64,000 bases of DNA, taken from positions 44,866,238 through 44,930,237 of the forward strand of contig NC_081542.1 in NCBI RefSeq assembly GCF_901000735.1, given 5' to 3'. This stretch comes from Corylus avellana (Eukaryota; Streptophyta; Magnoliopsida; Fagales; Betulaceae). The notes under the pieces are model-generated. The model had not been told where the DNA came from. It saw only the letters and a list, made by a program, of their open reading frames with translations, and ran no database searches. The translations under genes were made by a program, and so were the position numbers. This document shows positions 1-10,168 of the stretch, in pieces. How positions within the stretch are numbered: position 1 is the first letter of the stretch; each line of letters begins with the position of its first letter.

Positions 1-1928
1 CAACACTAAATCGATCTCCCCTCAACCACGGTGATTTTATTGCGAAAAGAGAGATTAAAAAAAAAAAAAAAAAATTGGGCAAATTTTGTTGCCTTTACTT
101 AGAGTTGCTCTCCACAATTTGAGAGAAAAGGAGCAAATTCAAAAAATATAATTAGTCATGGTTGTTAATGTGTTTTATGATATTTTTTTTATTTTTATTT
201 AAAAAAATGTTGTGACATAAAAGTAAAAATAATTTTGAATATCTTGTATTTTTTGTTATTTGTTAGTAAAAACAAAACCACATGCTAAATTAGCTTTGGA
301 GATTTCAATATGAGGTAATTTTTGTGAATTTGTGAATTTTTACCTAGTCAAAATGAACATTCCCCAATTAAAAAAAAAAAAAAAACATTCCTTTTAAAAG
401 TTCATGAAAGAACGTGTAATTACCAATTACCTTTTTGCTAAAGCTGGATCCTTGCATCTAATCAAAGAACCTATACTATCATAGACTGCTATATTTCATT
501 GATTACTTCACTAATAGATTCGATCTGAACCTCCATTACTTGATGGAATCTGTTCGGTAATGAAAGTGATTGCCGCTAAATCTAATAGTATAGGCAATAA
601 TTATTCGTGAAGAAGAAGGTGAGCAAGATGGTTAAGTTAACAATACATTAGCATACACTGTATTGGAGATCTCAGGACCAACCTTAGTGGCCCACTGGTC
701 CATCCACCTCCTGAAGTAATTCATCTAAATTCCTATGGACCAGTAAACAGGCTAACCGACAAAGAAATTGACTGGCTACCGGAGGATCATGCTATCAACA
801 GGTCCCTAAGGTATAATTTTGAGAGTAATTTTAGAAGTCATTCTTGTGTTATTTCATAAATGAGGTAACTTTTAAAATTACCATTTGATTAAAATTCAAT
901 AATGATTAATCACAAGCTCAGTAATAATTTTAAAAGCCACATCATTTTTTAGAGTGACAAAAAAAAAATATAAGAGTGACTTCTTTGAAATTCATCTTGA
1001 AAAAGTTCTGCTGCAAAGCATTGGCCCTTTTCTAAAGGACCCTCCTCTTGTTAAAAAAGGCACAAGTCTACAAACTTAGGTACTCTGGATATTCCTTCAC
1101 CCTTGCACATTACTCTCTCATTCTCATACACTTTCATTCACTTTTTCGGTCTAAACAAATATATTGACCTAGGCGTTGGAGTCTCTGGTACGTCTAGGAC
1201 TACTAATTTTTTATTACCTTTTTCCCTTGTATTGTAGGTGACCTGCCCCTAGTCTGACCATATGGCAAGTTGCTTCAAAATGTATAATTCTTTCTTTCTT
1301 TCTTCCTTACTTTTACAAAAATAACAATTACTAGTTAGGGTTGGAAATTCGTGATCGTATGTTGAGTTTGTGTCATATTATGGTATAGATGTAAGATTAT
1401 ATAAGCTAATCATAATCTACTCAATTTAATTAAACGGATCACGCCCCTCAACCCTAACCCGCCAATTTCTTGTTAGATTCATGTAATGTTTGTAAGTCGT
1501 GTCAAAAATTATAAATCTTAATAACTATGTAGAGGCCAATAAATTTAAAGTGATGCTATTTTTTACACTCATTTATCACAATCATTTCATACCAAATGAT
1601 ATGACATGTTTTAAGTGTCTTCACATGTCAGCCACATACCTAAAAAAAAAAAAAATTCACTTAAAATATATTAGGTAAAAAAGTGTGTAGAATAACGTTA
1701 CTCTCCATAATATACAATAATTTTAACCCTTTATACTGTTTTCCATTTTCTTGGTGTGGCACACAACAAAATCACTCATAACCACTTAAGCCCTCCTTAA
1801 TAAGGAGAATTGGGCAAGGAAGTGTACGTGTTGATTAGTGGCATTAAAACTAGAACAACTACTTACACTGCATCCTTCAAGTACTTCATTCATTAATGGT
1901 CAAAATCAACTCAGTGAAAACAAAAAGC
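1..1928. other. intergenic, AT-rich with repeat remnants
   Basis: No convincing gene is seen. The stretch is AT-rich with several poly(A) tracts. Around 1090-1265 a run of text resembles the transcribed end of a plant LTR retrotransposon (pyrimidine-rich CTCTCATTCT followed by a GACCTAGGCGTTGGAGT-like phrase), but no matching second LTR or primer-binding site is visible. A MITE-like inverted repeat is listed separately at about 1549-1705. The end next to 1929 should contain the 3'UTR of the minus-strand gene. Confidence 0.5.
1549..1705. mobile_element. MITE-like inverted-repeat element, family A
   Basis: The left end reads AGTGATGCTATTTTTTACAC and the right end, read on the other strand, AGAGTAACGTTATTCTACAC, so the two ends form imperfect terminal inverted repeats around an AT-rich core. 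Similar ends occur near 4644-4755 and 47815-47968, which supports a dispersed family. No coding capacity is seen. Ends are approximate. Confidence 0.5.
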
Positions 1929-2530
1929 TCAAAATGGTAACTCAGAATCATCCCATTGAAGCACTGCGGACCCTATATTTTGCTCTCTTTTCAGCTTATC
2001 CTTCAAAAACCAATCACATACTCTCCCAGCATTCAGTTCCTCAATTGCACACCCTTCTTGCTCCGAAATCACTCTTAGTAGGTTCAGTGACGATATCTGC
2101 ATAGCCATTAACAAAAATTTTATAACACAGACTCGTATACAACAGTCATACAATTTTATGAAAATTAATAATTGAATCCGCATTTATAAAATAAATAAAT
2201 AAGACTGATTTTTCTAAACGCATAGAAAAATCAGATAATTGGAGAGGGAGATAGATAGATAGGTACCGTTAAACGGCATAGGAAGCGCTCGTGAGTGTCC
2301 AAGCCGGATATTTCAACTAACCCGGCTTCCTCAAGGGATAAGAAAGTTCTCCTTTCGGTCTTCTTTTCTCCTTCCTGTCCGCTGCACCCTCTCACGCCAA
2401 GTTTTCTTCTGTCAACCGTTAACTTGCTTGGTGCCAACTGGGTTTGTGGTTTTATTCGTTTTTGGAGCTTCAAAGTGTTGGGTAGAAATGGTGACGGATA
2501 CAGGCTCTTACAAGGTCTCAAGAGAATCAT
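1929..2530 (-). CDS. CCG-binding protein 1 / MEE14-like small plastid-targeted-looking protein (tentative)
   Basis: Two exons on the minus strand: 2530-2267 (88 codons) and 2096-1929, joined by a phase-0 GT-AG intron (donor ACG/GTACCT, acceptor ATGCAG/ATATCG). The product is 143 aa. The first 40 residues are basic, rich in S, P and L and poor in acids, like an organelle transit peptide. The conserved-looking part begins near residue 66 and runs through ETHERFLCRLT-type text (here DTHERFLCRLT), SLNLLRVISEQEG, a Cys-Ala-Ile-Glu-Glu-Leu stretch and ends near VLQWDDSELPF. This C-terminal region matches my memory of the plant family named CBP1/MEE14 (CCG-binding protein 1, implicated in pollen-tube guidance and central-cell function in Arabidopsis); the name rests on memory only. 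The start is the first ATG in the exon 1 frame. A family of unknown function is the alternative. Confidence 0.62.
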
Positions 2531-3244
2531 ACTTTGGGTTGACGATTATGTAAAAGGAAGAAGAAGATGGGCAAGAGATCGAGAGGCTTATCGGTTCTGT
2601 TTGATTGCAGAGGCTAGCTATTATGTGGTGGAGATGCAGATGAGAATATTCTGTACATGGACAGCATCCAACTATATATAATTGGACCCCGTGGGACATC
2701 AGGAACATTGGGCCTAATTTCTAGGGCTTTTCAAAAAACCCAATGGACCGACAAGCCCGTCTGGATCTGAATTTTCAACAATTGGAAAGTCTTTATGTGA
2801 CCACGTACTGTCCAAACAAGCGGATGGATAATGTAAATTATCGCATATTACGTATTAGAATATTAATTTAATTGAAAATTTTTATGTATTGTCTGGTTCA
2901 TATATTGAAGGAGCAGCTTAGCTCAAGCACAGAGTGACTGCAGACTGCGTATATAGTTTATGCATTTATCTTGTGAGTGTTCATCTAAATTAGTAATAAC
3001 AAAAATGAGTGTGCTTTCCTGCCTGATTATAATAAATCCTGGATCTAAAAATATAATTAATTGTTCAGTATATATGCAAATAGTAAATAATATACGTTAA
3101 ATAAAAAATTCACTAGAAAGCTCTGAATACGTGATTGGATATATTTACACAAGCATCTTTTACACATGATTGAAAGAATATACAAAACAAAGACTGATTA
3201 ATCTGATCTCCTTCAAAAGCTCATAGATAATATTTGATGGAGTT
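2531..3244. other. intergenic between two minus-strand genes
   Basis: AT-rich spacer holding the presumed promoter of the 1929-2530 gene and the 3' flank of the wound-induced gene. ORFs on the plus strand across 2295-2681 are shadows of the minus-strand exon. Nothing else is recognised. Confidence 0.5.
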
Positions 3245-3481
3245 TCAATTCGGACCCCAACAGCTCAAATACATGACAGTCCGGAAAGACTCCTCCGCCT
3301 GCTTAATCTTCTCGTTGTTGGCTGCCTTAAGAGCAGCTGAATCAAAAGAGCCGGAGTAAAGCCTTGCCTGCTTGGATTGAGAAGAACAAGCGGAATCTCT
3401 CAGAGACTTGACCGTTGAGTCGCACTTTGAAGCCTGGTCTTTCATCCCCTGCAACACCCTTGTCACGTACTTCAAGCTCAT
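3245..3481 (-). CDS. wound-induced protein family (DUF3774) peptide
   Basis: Single-exon gene for a 78-aa protein starting at the ATG at 3481-3479 (MSLKYV). The last 16 residues, EESFRTVMYLSCWGPN, are the signature C-terminus of plant wound-responsive DUF3774 proteins; the N-terminal part has the usual short predicted helix followed by a Lys-Asp-Gln box (MKDQ). Upstream codons stay open but contain no ATG, so this start is preferred. The basic, Ser-rich middle is variable in the family. The biochemical role of these 75-95 aa proteins is not established; transcripts of relatives rise after wounding, hypoxia or hormone treatment. A TATA box and a palindromic G-box lie upstream, as expected for an inducible gene. 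Recognition is from the C-terminal motif and length, and I am confident about the family, less so about the exact subgroup. Confidence 0.87.
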   Translation of the reverse strand: MSLKYVTRVLQGMKDQASKCDSTVKSLRDSACSSQSKQARLYSGSFDSAALKAANNEKIKQAEESFRTVMYLSCWGPN

Positions 3482-3560
3482 GCCAGCCAAGATATACAAA
3501 TCTGAGAAATGAGATCGCAAAAAATGGTGGGTTTCTATTAGTTTTTTCAGCTTTCAGATG

Positions 3561-3568
3561 TTTTTATA
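3561..3568 (-). promoter_or_regulatory. TATA box of the wound-induced gene
   Basis: On the minus strand the sequence reads TCTATAAAAACA, about 80 bp before the ATG at 3481. This is the right distance for transcription to begin around 3530 and give a roughly 50-nt leader. Inferred from sequence only. Confidence 0.6.
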
Positions 3569-3683
3569 GAGGTGAACCGTGAACCAACGAGCTGTGGGGG
3601 AGAAACAACCGGCTGTGATGGATATGATCCTGCGGAATTTGCAAAGAAACTGGGGGCAGTGGCGTCTCAGATGCTGTGGCTGG

Positions 3684-3697
3684 CTGACACGTGTCAG
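3684..3697. promoter_or_regulatory. palindromic G-box (CACGTG core)
   Basis: CTGACACGTGTCAG is a perfect 14-bp palindrome centred on CACGTG, about 120 bp upstream of the TATA box of the wound-induced gene. G-boxes bind plant bZIP and bHLH factors and often drive ABA, jasmonate or light responses. Perfect symmetry beyond the 6-bp core is unusual, but function is inferred. Confidence 0.5.
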
Positions 3698-4199
3698 TTT
3701 GATGAAAAACATTCGGATAAGGACAAGACTTGCCCACCTGGGATTTTTGAAGTTTCAACCTCCGGATAATATGATAATCTGAGGCAGATATTTCACTGAT
3801 GGTGACCAAAATTATTATTAATTTTTTTTTATTTTGAGCTTAACGTCTTTGTTCTTTACATGGATTTGAATCATCTGCGCTCATCTGATAAGCCAGTGGG
3901 AAGATTGAGATTGTTCATTGAAGATTCGGATGCAAGGAAAACAGTCAAAGTAAACGGTTTTTGGCACGGATAATACCCAATATTATTATATATTTTCGTA
4001 TTTATCGTTTCCAATCAGCTTGCGCAGGAATTCAGCTCATTTTTTTATTTTTAAAAATATGTGGCGTAGCTAATGGCTCACTCAAAGGATAATTTCGCAA
4101 GGCTTAATTTACATAAAAATATGTAGCAAACGGTTTATTAACGGCAATGGACAGAAGTTAGGGAGTGTGAACTCTTCTTGCGACTCATCCTCTGCCTCA

Positions 4200-4325
4200 T
4201 TGTGACACAGCCATCCCATGGGAGGTTTTGGGGTGGCGTGCATGGGTGGTTTGGGGTGGCACGAGCCACCCCTGGGGTGGCTCGTGGCCACCCCATAGGG
4301 GTTGGGTGGCCTCCCCTGGCCACCC
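4200..4325. repeat. GC-rich palindromic repeat
   Basis: A GC-rich island in AT-rich DNA built from variants of GGGTGG and CCACCCC. The part at 4257-4290 folds on itself: TGGCACGAGCCACCCC is followed by its reverse complement with one extra base. The block is followed by a poly(T) run. A diverged relative lies at about 32690-32800, also beside low-complexity AT DNA, so this is probably a fragment of a dispersed element. Confidence 0.5.
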
Positions 4326-4471
4326 TTCAATTTTTTTTTTTTTTTTAATTTTTTTAAATTAAATTAATATTTTAATCTTGCACAACGGTGCGTTTTGAGT
4401 TATCCTAACGTTTATTAAAAAATTTTAATGGCAGAAATTTTATTGTCATTTCAATTGACCCAGAAACTAGA

Positions 4472-4502
<31 letters not shown>

Positions 4503-4643
4503 AAACTTAAAGAGATTTAAATTTTAGATGGTTGACTCAAAAATTTATTATACATTTACCCTTGATTTAATAAACATCAAAAGCGTGTAGACTGATTTTA
4601 GATTTAACCCTATTAATTAGTAATACCATTGTTTTTTTATTGC

Positions 4644-4755
4644 ATAATGTTATTTATCACATTAATTTTATTTTAAATAATTTTTATTTTTTTAAGTAGC
4701 TTTAAACAGGCTACACTAACCAATATAAAATAAGTGTGAAATATAACATTGCTCT
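4644..4755. mobile_element. MITE-like element, family A
   Basis: Begins AATGTTATTTATCACATT and ends GTGTGAAATATAACATTGCTC, so the ends are imperfect inverted repeats like those of the elements at 1549 and 47815. Core is AT-rich with a poly(T) stretch. Ends are approximate. Confidence 0.5.
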
Positions 4756-5151
4756 ATTTTATTTACGCTAGCAATTTTGTGTCCAACACTTATCATAGTT
4801 GTTGATTGCAAAATCATGTGCCAATCATTTCTCGTTATAGATTTGTCTAGCAATGTTATTGAAATTTATAGTTTTGTGAGCCAAAATGTTAAATGGTCTC
4901 TTTTTAGCTCTCCATCCAACTTCCCAATTTGATGAAAAATTTGAGAAGTGAAAATCAATTCTTAATATAATTTTTTTTTTTTTTTTACTATCACAACTTC
5001 CTATTACATCACAATCATATAACAATCTACTTAATAACATTTATTGTTACATATAAATAACAAAGTATTATAATTCTCATGAGATTTTTTGAGGCACACG
5101 CGTGACAATCACATTATGTACTGAGCTCACCGAGCGACCAATAGAGGTGTA

Positions 5152-5305
5152 CAAGCAATTGCGGTTAGCGGCTTTTGGCTAAAACCGCTAATCACAACTG
5201 CGTCAGGCAGTTATTAAATTTAAATAACCGCAACCACTCTGCTTAAGCGGTTAGCAGTTATTCAAATTAATAACTGGCGATTTTATAACCGTTTTTTTAT
5301 ATGGG
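5152..5305. mobile_element. non-autonomous DNA element fragment (GCGGTTAGCGG family)
   Basis: Contains repeated and inverted GCGGTTAGC / GCTAACCGC-type words (GCGGTTAGCGGCTTTTGGCT, AAACCGCTAATC, AAGCGGTTAGCAGTTATT, TATAACCG). The same words recur at 9885-10035 just upstream of the PAP phosphatase gene. Such multi-motif subterminal repeats are typical of hAT-type MITEs, but I cannot define TIRs or a target duplication here. Confidence 0.4.
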
Positions 5306-5744
5306 TTTTTAAGGTGTTTTGGGCCTTCATTGTGCCTATTCTTTTAGGCTTATTTAAATAGTTTTGGTTCAAAGTGTTCCAAAAAATAATAAATATAATA
5401 AAACCATATCCCTAACTCATAATTAAAACAACGCCGAAAATGCGTTGTTTTAATGTTATATTTTTAATATAAAATATAAAATATATATTTATATCTTTAC
5501 TTAAAGATATATAAAAAGTGGGAATGCAAGCCAAACAGTGATTTTTCTTTTACACTTTAAGGCTCCGTTTACTTCGACATAAAATGATTTCTTTCGTAAA
5601 ATATTTTCAAGAAATTCATTTTCCCTGAAAATATTTTCCGTCGAAAACATTTTACGGCGTTTACCTTGCACACGGAAAATAATTTTTTTTAATATCTTTT
5701 TTTTTATATATATATATATTTTTTCCAATAAGGTCCCCACTAGG

Positions 5745-6470
5745 ACTTGCACGAGACTTGACCGGGACCCGCCTGAGACCTGCCTGAGACTTAACCGGGA
5801 CACGCTCGAGACTCGCCCGGGACCTGACCAAGACCCTTCCGGGATGCGCCCATGACTTGACCGGGACCCGCTCAGGACCTGCCCGGGATTCTCTCGGGAC
5901 CTGACCGGGACCCGCCAGGGACCTGCCCGAGACTTGACCGGGACNNNNNNNNNNNNNNNNNNNNNNNNNNNNNATCAAGTCCCGGGCGGGTCCTAGTCAA
6001 GTCCTGGGAGGGTCCGGGTCAGGTCTAGGGCGGGTCCCGGTTAGGTCCCGGGCGGGTCTCGGTCAAGTCTCGGTCAAGTCCCGGTCAGGTCCCGAGCGAA
6101 TCTCGGTCAAGTCCTGGGAGGGTCTCGGTCAGGTCCCAGGCAAGTCCCGGGCAAGTCTCGAGCGGGTCCCGGGCAAGTTCCGAGCGGGTCCAGGTTACGT
6201 CCCGGGCGGGTCCCGGTCAAGTCTCGGGCGGGTCCCGGGCAGGTCCCGGTCATGTCTCGGGCAAGTCCCGGTTAGGTCCCGGGCGGGTCCCGGGTAGGTC
6301 CCTCCGGGGTCCCCGGCAAGTCCCGGGCAGGTCCCGGGTCATGTCCTGGTCAGGTCCCGGGTAGGTCCCTTCGGGTTCCCAAGCAAGTCCCGGGCGAGTC
6401 CCGATCAAGTTCCGATCAGGTCCCGGTCAAGTCCCGGGTGGGACCCGGACAAGTCCCAACGAGGTTTTAT
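5745..6470. repeat. inverted pair of 11-bp tandem repeat arrays
   Basis: Left array units look like GGGACCTGACC and GGGACCCGCCC; right array units are their complements, such as GTCCCGGGCGG and GTCCCGGTCAA. Units vary at two to four positions but keep an 11-bp period. The polarity flips across the gap, so the two arrays form the arms of a large GC-rich hairpin. The right arm is more than twice as long as the left, as assembled. Confidence 0.8.
5945..5973. other. assembly gap (29 N)
   Basis: A run of 29 undetermined bases at the point where repeat polarity inverts. The true missing length is unknown. Confidence 0.99.
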
Positions 6471-6689
6471 GAGGGTCTTGACAAGATCCATCAATTTAAA
6501 AATGAGATGCTCATAGTCGGAAAATGGTTTACGGTTTTGAAAACCGTAAACCATTTTCCTAAAATTAAAGAAGAATTTTCGGTCAAAAGGAAAATATTTT
6601 CCGTTGACCACTATGTTACGTCGAGGTAAACACCGTAAAATACGGAAATCATTTTTTGGAAATCATTTTACGTCGAAGTAAACGGAGCC

Positions 6690-7575
6690 TAAATTTATTA
6701 TTTTGCCCTTACTCTTTTTTCATCATGATTTAGTTAGATAAGGTTATTTTTGTCTTTTGACATTTCTTTAAATTACGAAACTATTAAATTGCCCTTCCTG
6801 AATCTAATGAATTTAAAAAGTTGTCTGGATATTTTGTCTTTTATATTTAAATTACCATTTCACCCTCTGAGTATGTAAAGAGTCAAACTTTTTGATAGAG
6901 ATTTTTTGGTATTTTTATGAAGGAAGCTTCAAAAGGAATGGGAGAGATTAAGAAGAAATGGGCAAGAAGGAAAATCAATTTTTTTTTTTTTTTTTTTTTC
7001 CAGTTGCTACAAAGAAGTGTACAGAAGTCAAAAACAAAATCTACCTAAACTGATTTTGTATTCAGAGAAGGAATAGTGGAGAAATGAGTTAAAAAATAAT
7101 AATAATAAATTTTTTTTTTTTAAAAAAAAAAATCTACCTAAACCGATTTGGATTCAGAGAAGAAATGGAGGAGAAAAGGTGGAGCATTTTTTTTTTTTTT
7201 TTTTTTTTTGATTTCTTGTCAATCTCTTTTTTTGCTATAGAGAAAGAGTACAAGAGTAATAAAAAAATCTGACCAAAAATCCAAATGCAGGATACCTAAC
7301 CCATCACCCAACTGGCTAGATTTTGCTCCCAAAAATATTGTGCATTCGGTCTTAAGAGAAACGAGACAAGTTGGGTTCTCTTTTTGTGGGCTTCTCCTTG
7401 TTGTTGTGCCGCTGGTCATCGTTGTTTTCTTAGGTAAGCATCTAACCTTATCTCACTGAATAATAATGTTAGAAAATTGTTTGCAAACCAAAACTGTTTT
7501 AACTACAATGCCTAAAACAGATACAGTTTGGTTGGAAATGTTCTAGGTTAAATCTCAACCTTTGTTTCTTTTATA
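6690..7575. other. intergenic, AT-rich
   Basis: Long homopolymer T and A runs (6979-6999, 7185-7209) and two similar phrases (AATCTACCTAAACTGATTTTG near 7039 and a copy near 7133), suggesting a small local duplication. Exons 1 and 2 of the SnRK2 pseudogene would be expected here but are not recognisable. Confidence 0.45.
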
Positions 7576-9409
7576 TTTAATCCCAATTGTCATGGAGTAC
7601 GCAGCGGGTGGAGAGCTATTTGAGAGAATTTGTGCTACCGGAAGGTTTAGTGAAGATGAGGTTTGTTTGTTGTTCTTGACTTATAGTGAACTCCACTTTC
7701 ACAAATTTCTGGTTCCTTAATCATGGAATTTATACTTTCATTTCTGTTTGCTAAGAATATTTTGGAAAAGACCTGAAGAGTGTTTTTTTTTTTTTTTTGG
7801 ATCTCACAGTATGTGTGATTTAAAAGGATGATTTTACTTATGAAAACAAATTTAGCAATATAGGAGAAAAATGAATACAAAGATTTGAATTACATATGCT
7901 TTTTTCCCTTTGCAATTCTAAGCAGCCAAACATAGTATAAAATATTATAAATTTTGTTCATGTATTTTTCTTTGCTGCTTTTCAGGCCATATATTTTTTC
8001 CAGCAGCTTATCTCGGGAGTGTGTTACTGTCATTCTATGATAAAATATATCAAAAGATCTTTTTTTTTTTTTTTTTTTTTTTCCAATTCTAAGAATATAT
8101 TATGTATATAGATGTCCTGATATGTAGTTTGCCTTCTTTCTCTACATGAGTTTGACTTTTCCCCTTAATTCCTTGTCTGAAGCAAATATGCCATAGAGAT
8201 TTGAAGCAAGAGAATACATTGTTGGATGGAAGCCCCGCTCCACGTCTCAAAATATGTGATTTTGGTTATTCAAAGGTTTAATGACAGATTAAGCTTAGTG
8301 TGGGAAATTTTTCTCCGATGTATATCTGAATTTTTATCCTCTGATTAGCTTTATTTGTGTAGTCCTCTCTGCTAATTTCAAGACCCAAATCAACTGTTGG
8401 AACTCTAGCATATATTGCACCCAAGGTTCTTTCTCGAAGAGAGTATGATGGGAAGGTAATTTAGATTAGTTATGTTGTTAAACCTTTGCAGTGTGTATTA
8501 CTTTCTTTACATGATTCATTTCTCTGCAGTACTATGTCCGATTTGGATTTACTTTGTAACTAGACCATTTGTGTTTTGTAATTATCCTTAAAGACACCTA
8601 AGACTGTATGTCAATTGGTTGTGATGAGTTGAAAATTTTTTAAATTAATCTTCAAAGATTTTTATGTTTTAACTTAAGTGGTGTTTCAAGTACTGGGATT
8701 TAACCTTTCACTAAATGAGTTGAAATCTAAAAGAATCCCATCCCCCCTCCGTGTTATTGTCTTGTACTTGTAGTATTTGTTTTATTGGTGTCATATGTGA
8801 TCCTTTGTTATATTCTGCCCATGAAGTCGATATAGCAAAAACATATTTTAATTTTTTTAAAGGAAAATACCCAAATTAATCATTATATTATGAATAAAAA
8901 CTATCCTTTTGTAGTAGAATATTTGCTTCAGTGACTACAAAGCCCATTCGTGTACGAGACACTTTAGAAAACAAGCAATTGAACACTTTTCCGGCTTGGG
9001 AAGAATAAGAAAAATATCAAACTATGTTCCACCCTCTTGTTCCACTTGTTTCTTTTTTGTGCAATATGAATGTCATTTGCTTTGCAGATTACCATTTAAG
9101 TTTGCTTTGTGTTTGTTCAGTTGGTGGATGTGTGGTCATGTGGAGTGACTCTTTATGTTATGCTGGTGGGAGCACACCCATTTGAAGATCCATAGGATCC
9201 GAAAAAAATTCAGGAAAACCATCAATGTGATTTACCTCCATTTTGGCCATCCTTGAAATTATTAGGTTTCTTATTTTAACAATTTAATAGCTTTATCATT
9301 TCTTATGCAGCGAATAATGGCTGTGCAATACAAGATTCAAGACTACGTTCGCATATCTCAATATTGTAAACATCTCCTTTCTCACATTTTTGTTGCAAAT
9401 CCTCTAAAG
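7576..9409 (+). pseudogene. SnRK2 protein kinase pseudogene (exons 3 to 8 only)
   Basis: Six exon-like blocks match plant SnRK2 kinases in order, separated by introns: 7576-7660 ([14 protein letters not shown]), 7986-8039 (FFQQLISGVCYCHSM), 8183-8275 (CHRDLKQEN and DFGYSK), 8363-8455 ([15 protein letters not shown]), 9121 to about 9235 ([14 protein letters not shown]) and 9311-9409 (RIMAVQYKI to FVANPLK). Defects: the ATP-binding first exons and the C-terminal exon are missing; the block ending at 8039 has AT where the GT donor should be; a TAG stop lies at 9193-9195; one extra A shifts the frame just after it; the APE motif reads APK and HRDLKLEN reads HRDLKQEN. Introns are retained, so this is a decayed segmental copy, not a retrocopy. 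The RIMAVQYKI block is closer to the SnRK2.4-type group than to OST1, from memory. No protein is expected. Confidence 0.9.
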
Positions 9410-9884
9410 GTATGTACACGGCCAGGTTAATAATCTTGTTAAGAATTTTGGATCAAAGTGATGTTTTTTGAAACTATTGTTGGTATCAACCAATGGCACA
9501 AAGGAAGACAAGCAAATACATTTTTACTCTTTTATGTGATGTAATTTGTCTTCCAATATTAGTAAGTAAAAAATAATAACATATGCTCTCTTTTGTGGTA
9601 CAATACGTGTGTGCCATTTGAATTAACTTCTATCTTTTCTTGAATCTTATATTTACTCACTTTTGTAATACTTCTTTAATGTTATGTTATCCATTTAGTT
9701 GTGAAAAAAAAAAAATTATGTATGTACTTGCGCATGAATCTAGATATTAACTGATATAAACATTTTTTATACATGGTTTTGAATTTGAATTTTTAATATT
9801 AAATAGCACTGAATTCATAACACAGAGAACCAAGCACGTGCATTGCACCTGCCATCTCTACTAGTTATTATATATAAGGGTAGA

Positions 9885-10035
9885 CGGTTAGCGATTATAA
9901 ACCGCTTTTTTTTACTTCTAAAATTACTAACCTTCCCACTATAGACAGTGATTTTTTATAACCATCTACTAAAATAATTAAGCAATTAGCAGTTATAAGC
10001 CCTTAGCGGTTGCAGGGCGGTTATATCCGCCTGGT
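9885..10035. mobile_element. GCGGTTAGC-family element fragment next to the PAP phosphatase gene
   Basis: Carries TAGACGGTTAGCGATTATAA, AACCGC, AGCAATTAGCAGTTATAAGC and CCTTAGCGGTTGCAGGGCGG, the same vocabulary as the element at 5152-5305. It ends about 135 bp before the ATG at 10169, so it must form part of that gene's proximal promoter or leader. A TATATATAAGGG word sits just outside it at about 9870. Confidence 0.4.
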
Positions 10036-10168
10036 TTGTAGAACCCTACTAACCGGTGCCCAAAATAAGACCGTTGGAATCCCCTCCCTCGCGACTAACC
10101 AATCACACTTTCCCAGTCTTACTGACCCATCGCAGCTGCGACAATCTCCACCGTTCAAAACCCGCCCT

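Larger units (their letters stand above)
3698..5140. other. intergenic, low-complexity with hairpin repeat and MITE
   Basis: No gene is recognised. Contents are a GC-rich hairpin repeat (4200-4325), long poly(T)/poly(A) runs near 4330 and 4470-4505, and a family A MITE-like element near 4644-4755. Short ORFs here overlap the hairpin and lack family features. Confidence 0.5.
5561..6689. mobile_element. PIF/Harbinger-like non-autonomous transposon carrying 11-bp tandem arrays
   Basis: Terminal inverted repeats of about 31 bp: the left end starts GGCTCCGTTTACTTCGACAT and the right end, read on the other strand, GGCTCCGTTTACTTCGACGT, with one mismatch across the 31. The element is flanked by TAA on both sides (5558-5560 and 6690-6692), the 3-bp TWA duplication known for PIF/Harbinger elements. 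Inside, GC-rich 11-bp repeats run in one orientation before the N gap (about 5745-5944) and in the opposite orientation after it (5974-6470). No transposase coding is seen; ORFs here come from the repeats. Length including 29 Ns is about 1.13 kb. Confidence 0.72.

Noticed and set aside
2295..2681. 128-aa plus-strand ORF
   Set aside because: It lies antisense to exon 1 of the CBP1/MEE14-like gene, has no domain, and the minus-strand model has matching splice sites and a conserved-looking C-terminus.
3564..3809. Overlapping ORFs on both strands upstream of the wound-induced gene
   Set aside because: They sit in the promoter with the TATA box and G-box, overlap each other in several frames and match no family I know.
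5661..5978. 105-aa minus-strand ORF with Pro/Arg/Val repeats
   Set aside because: It is a translation of the 11-bp tandem repeats and runs into the N gap.
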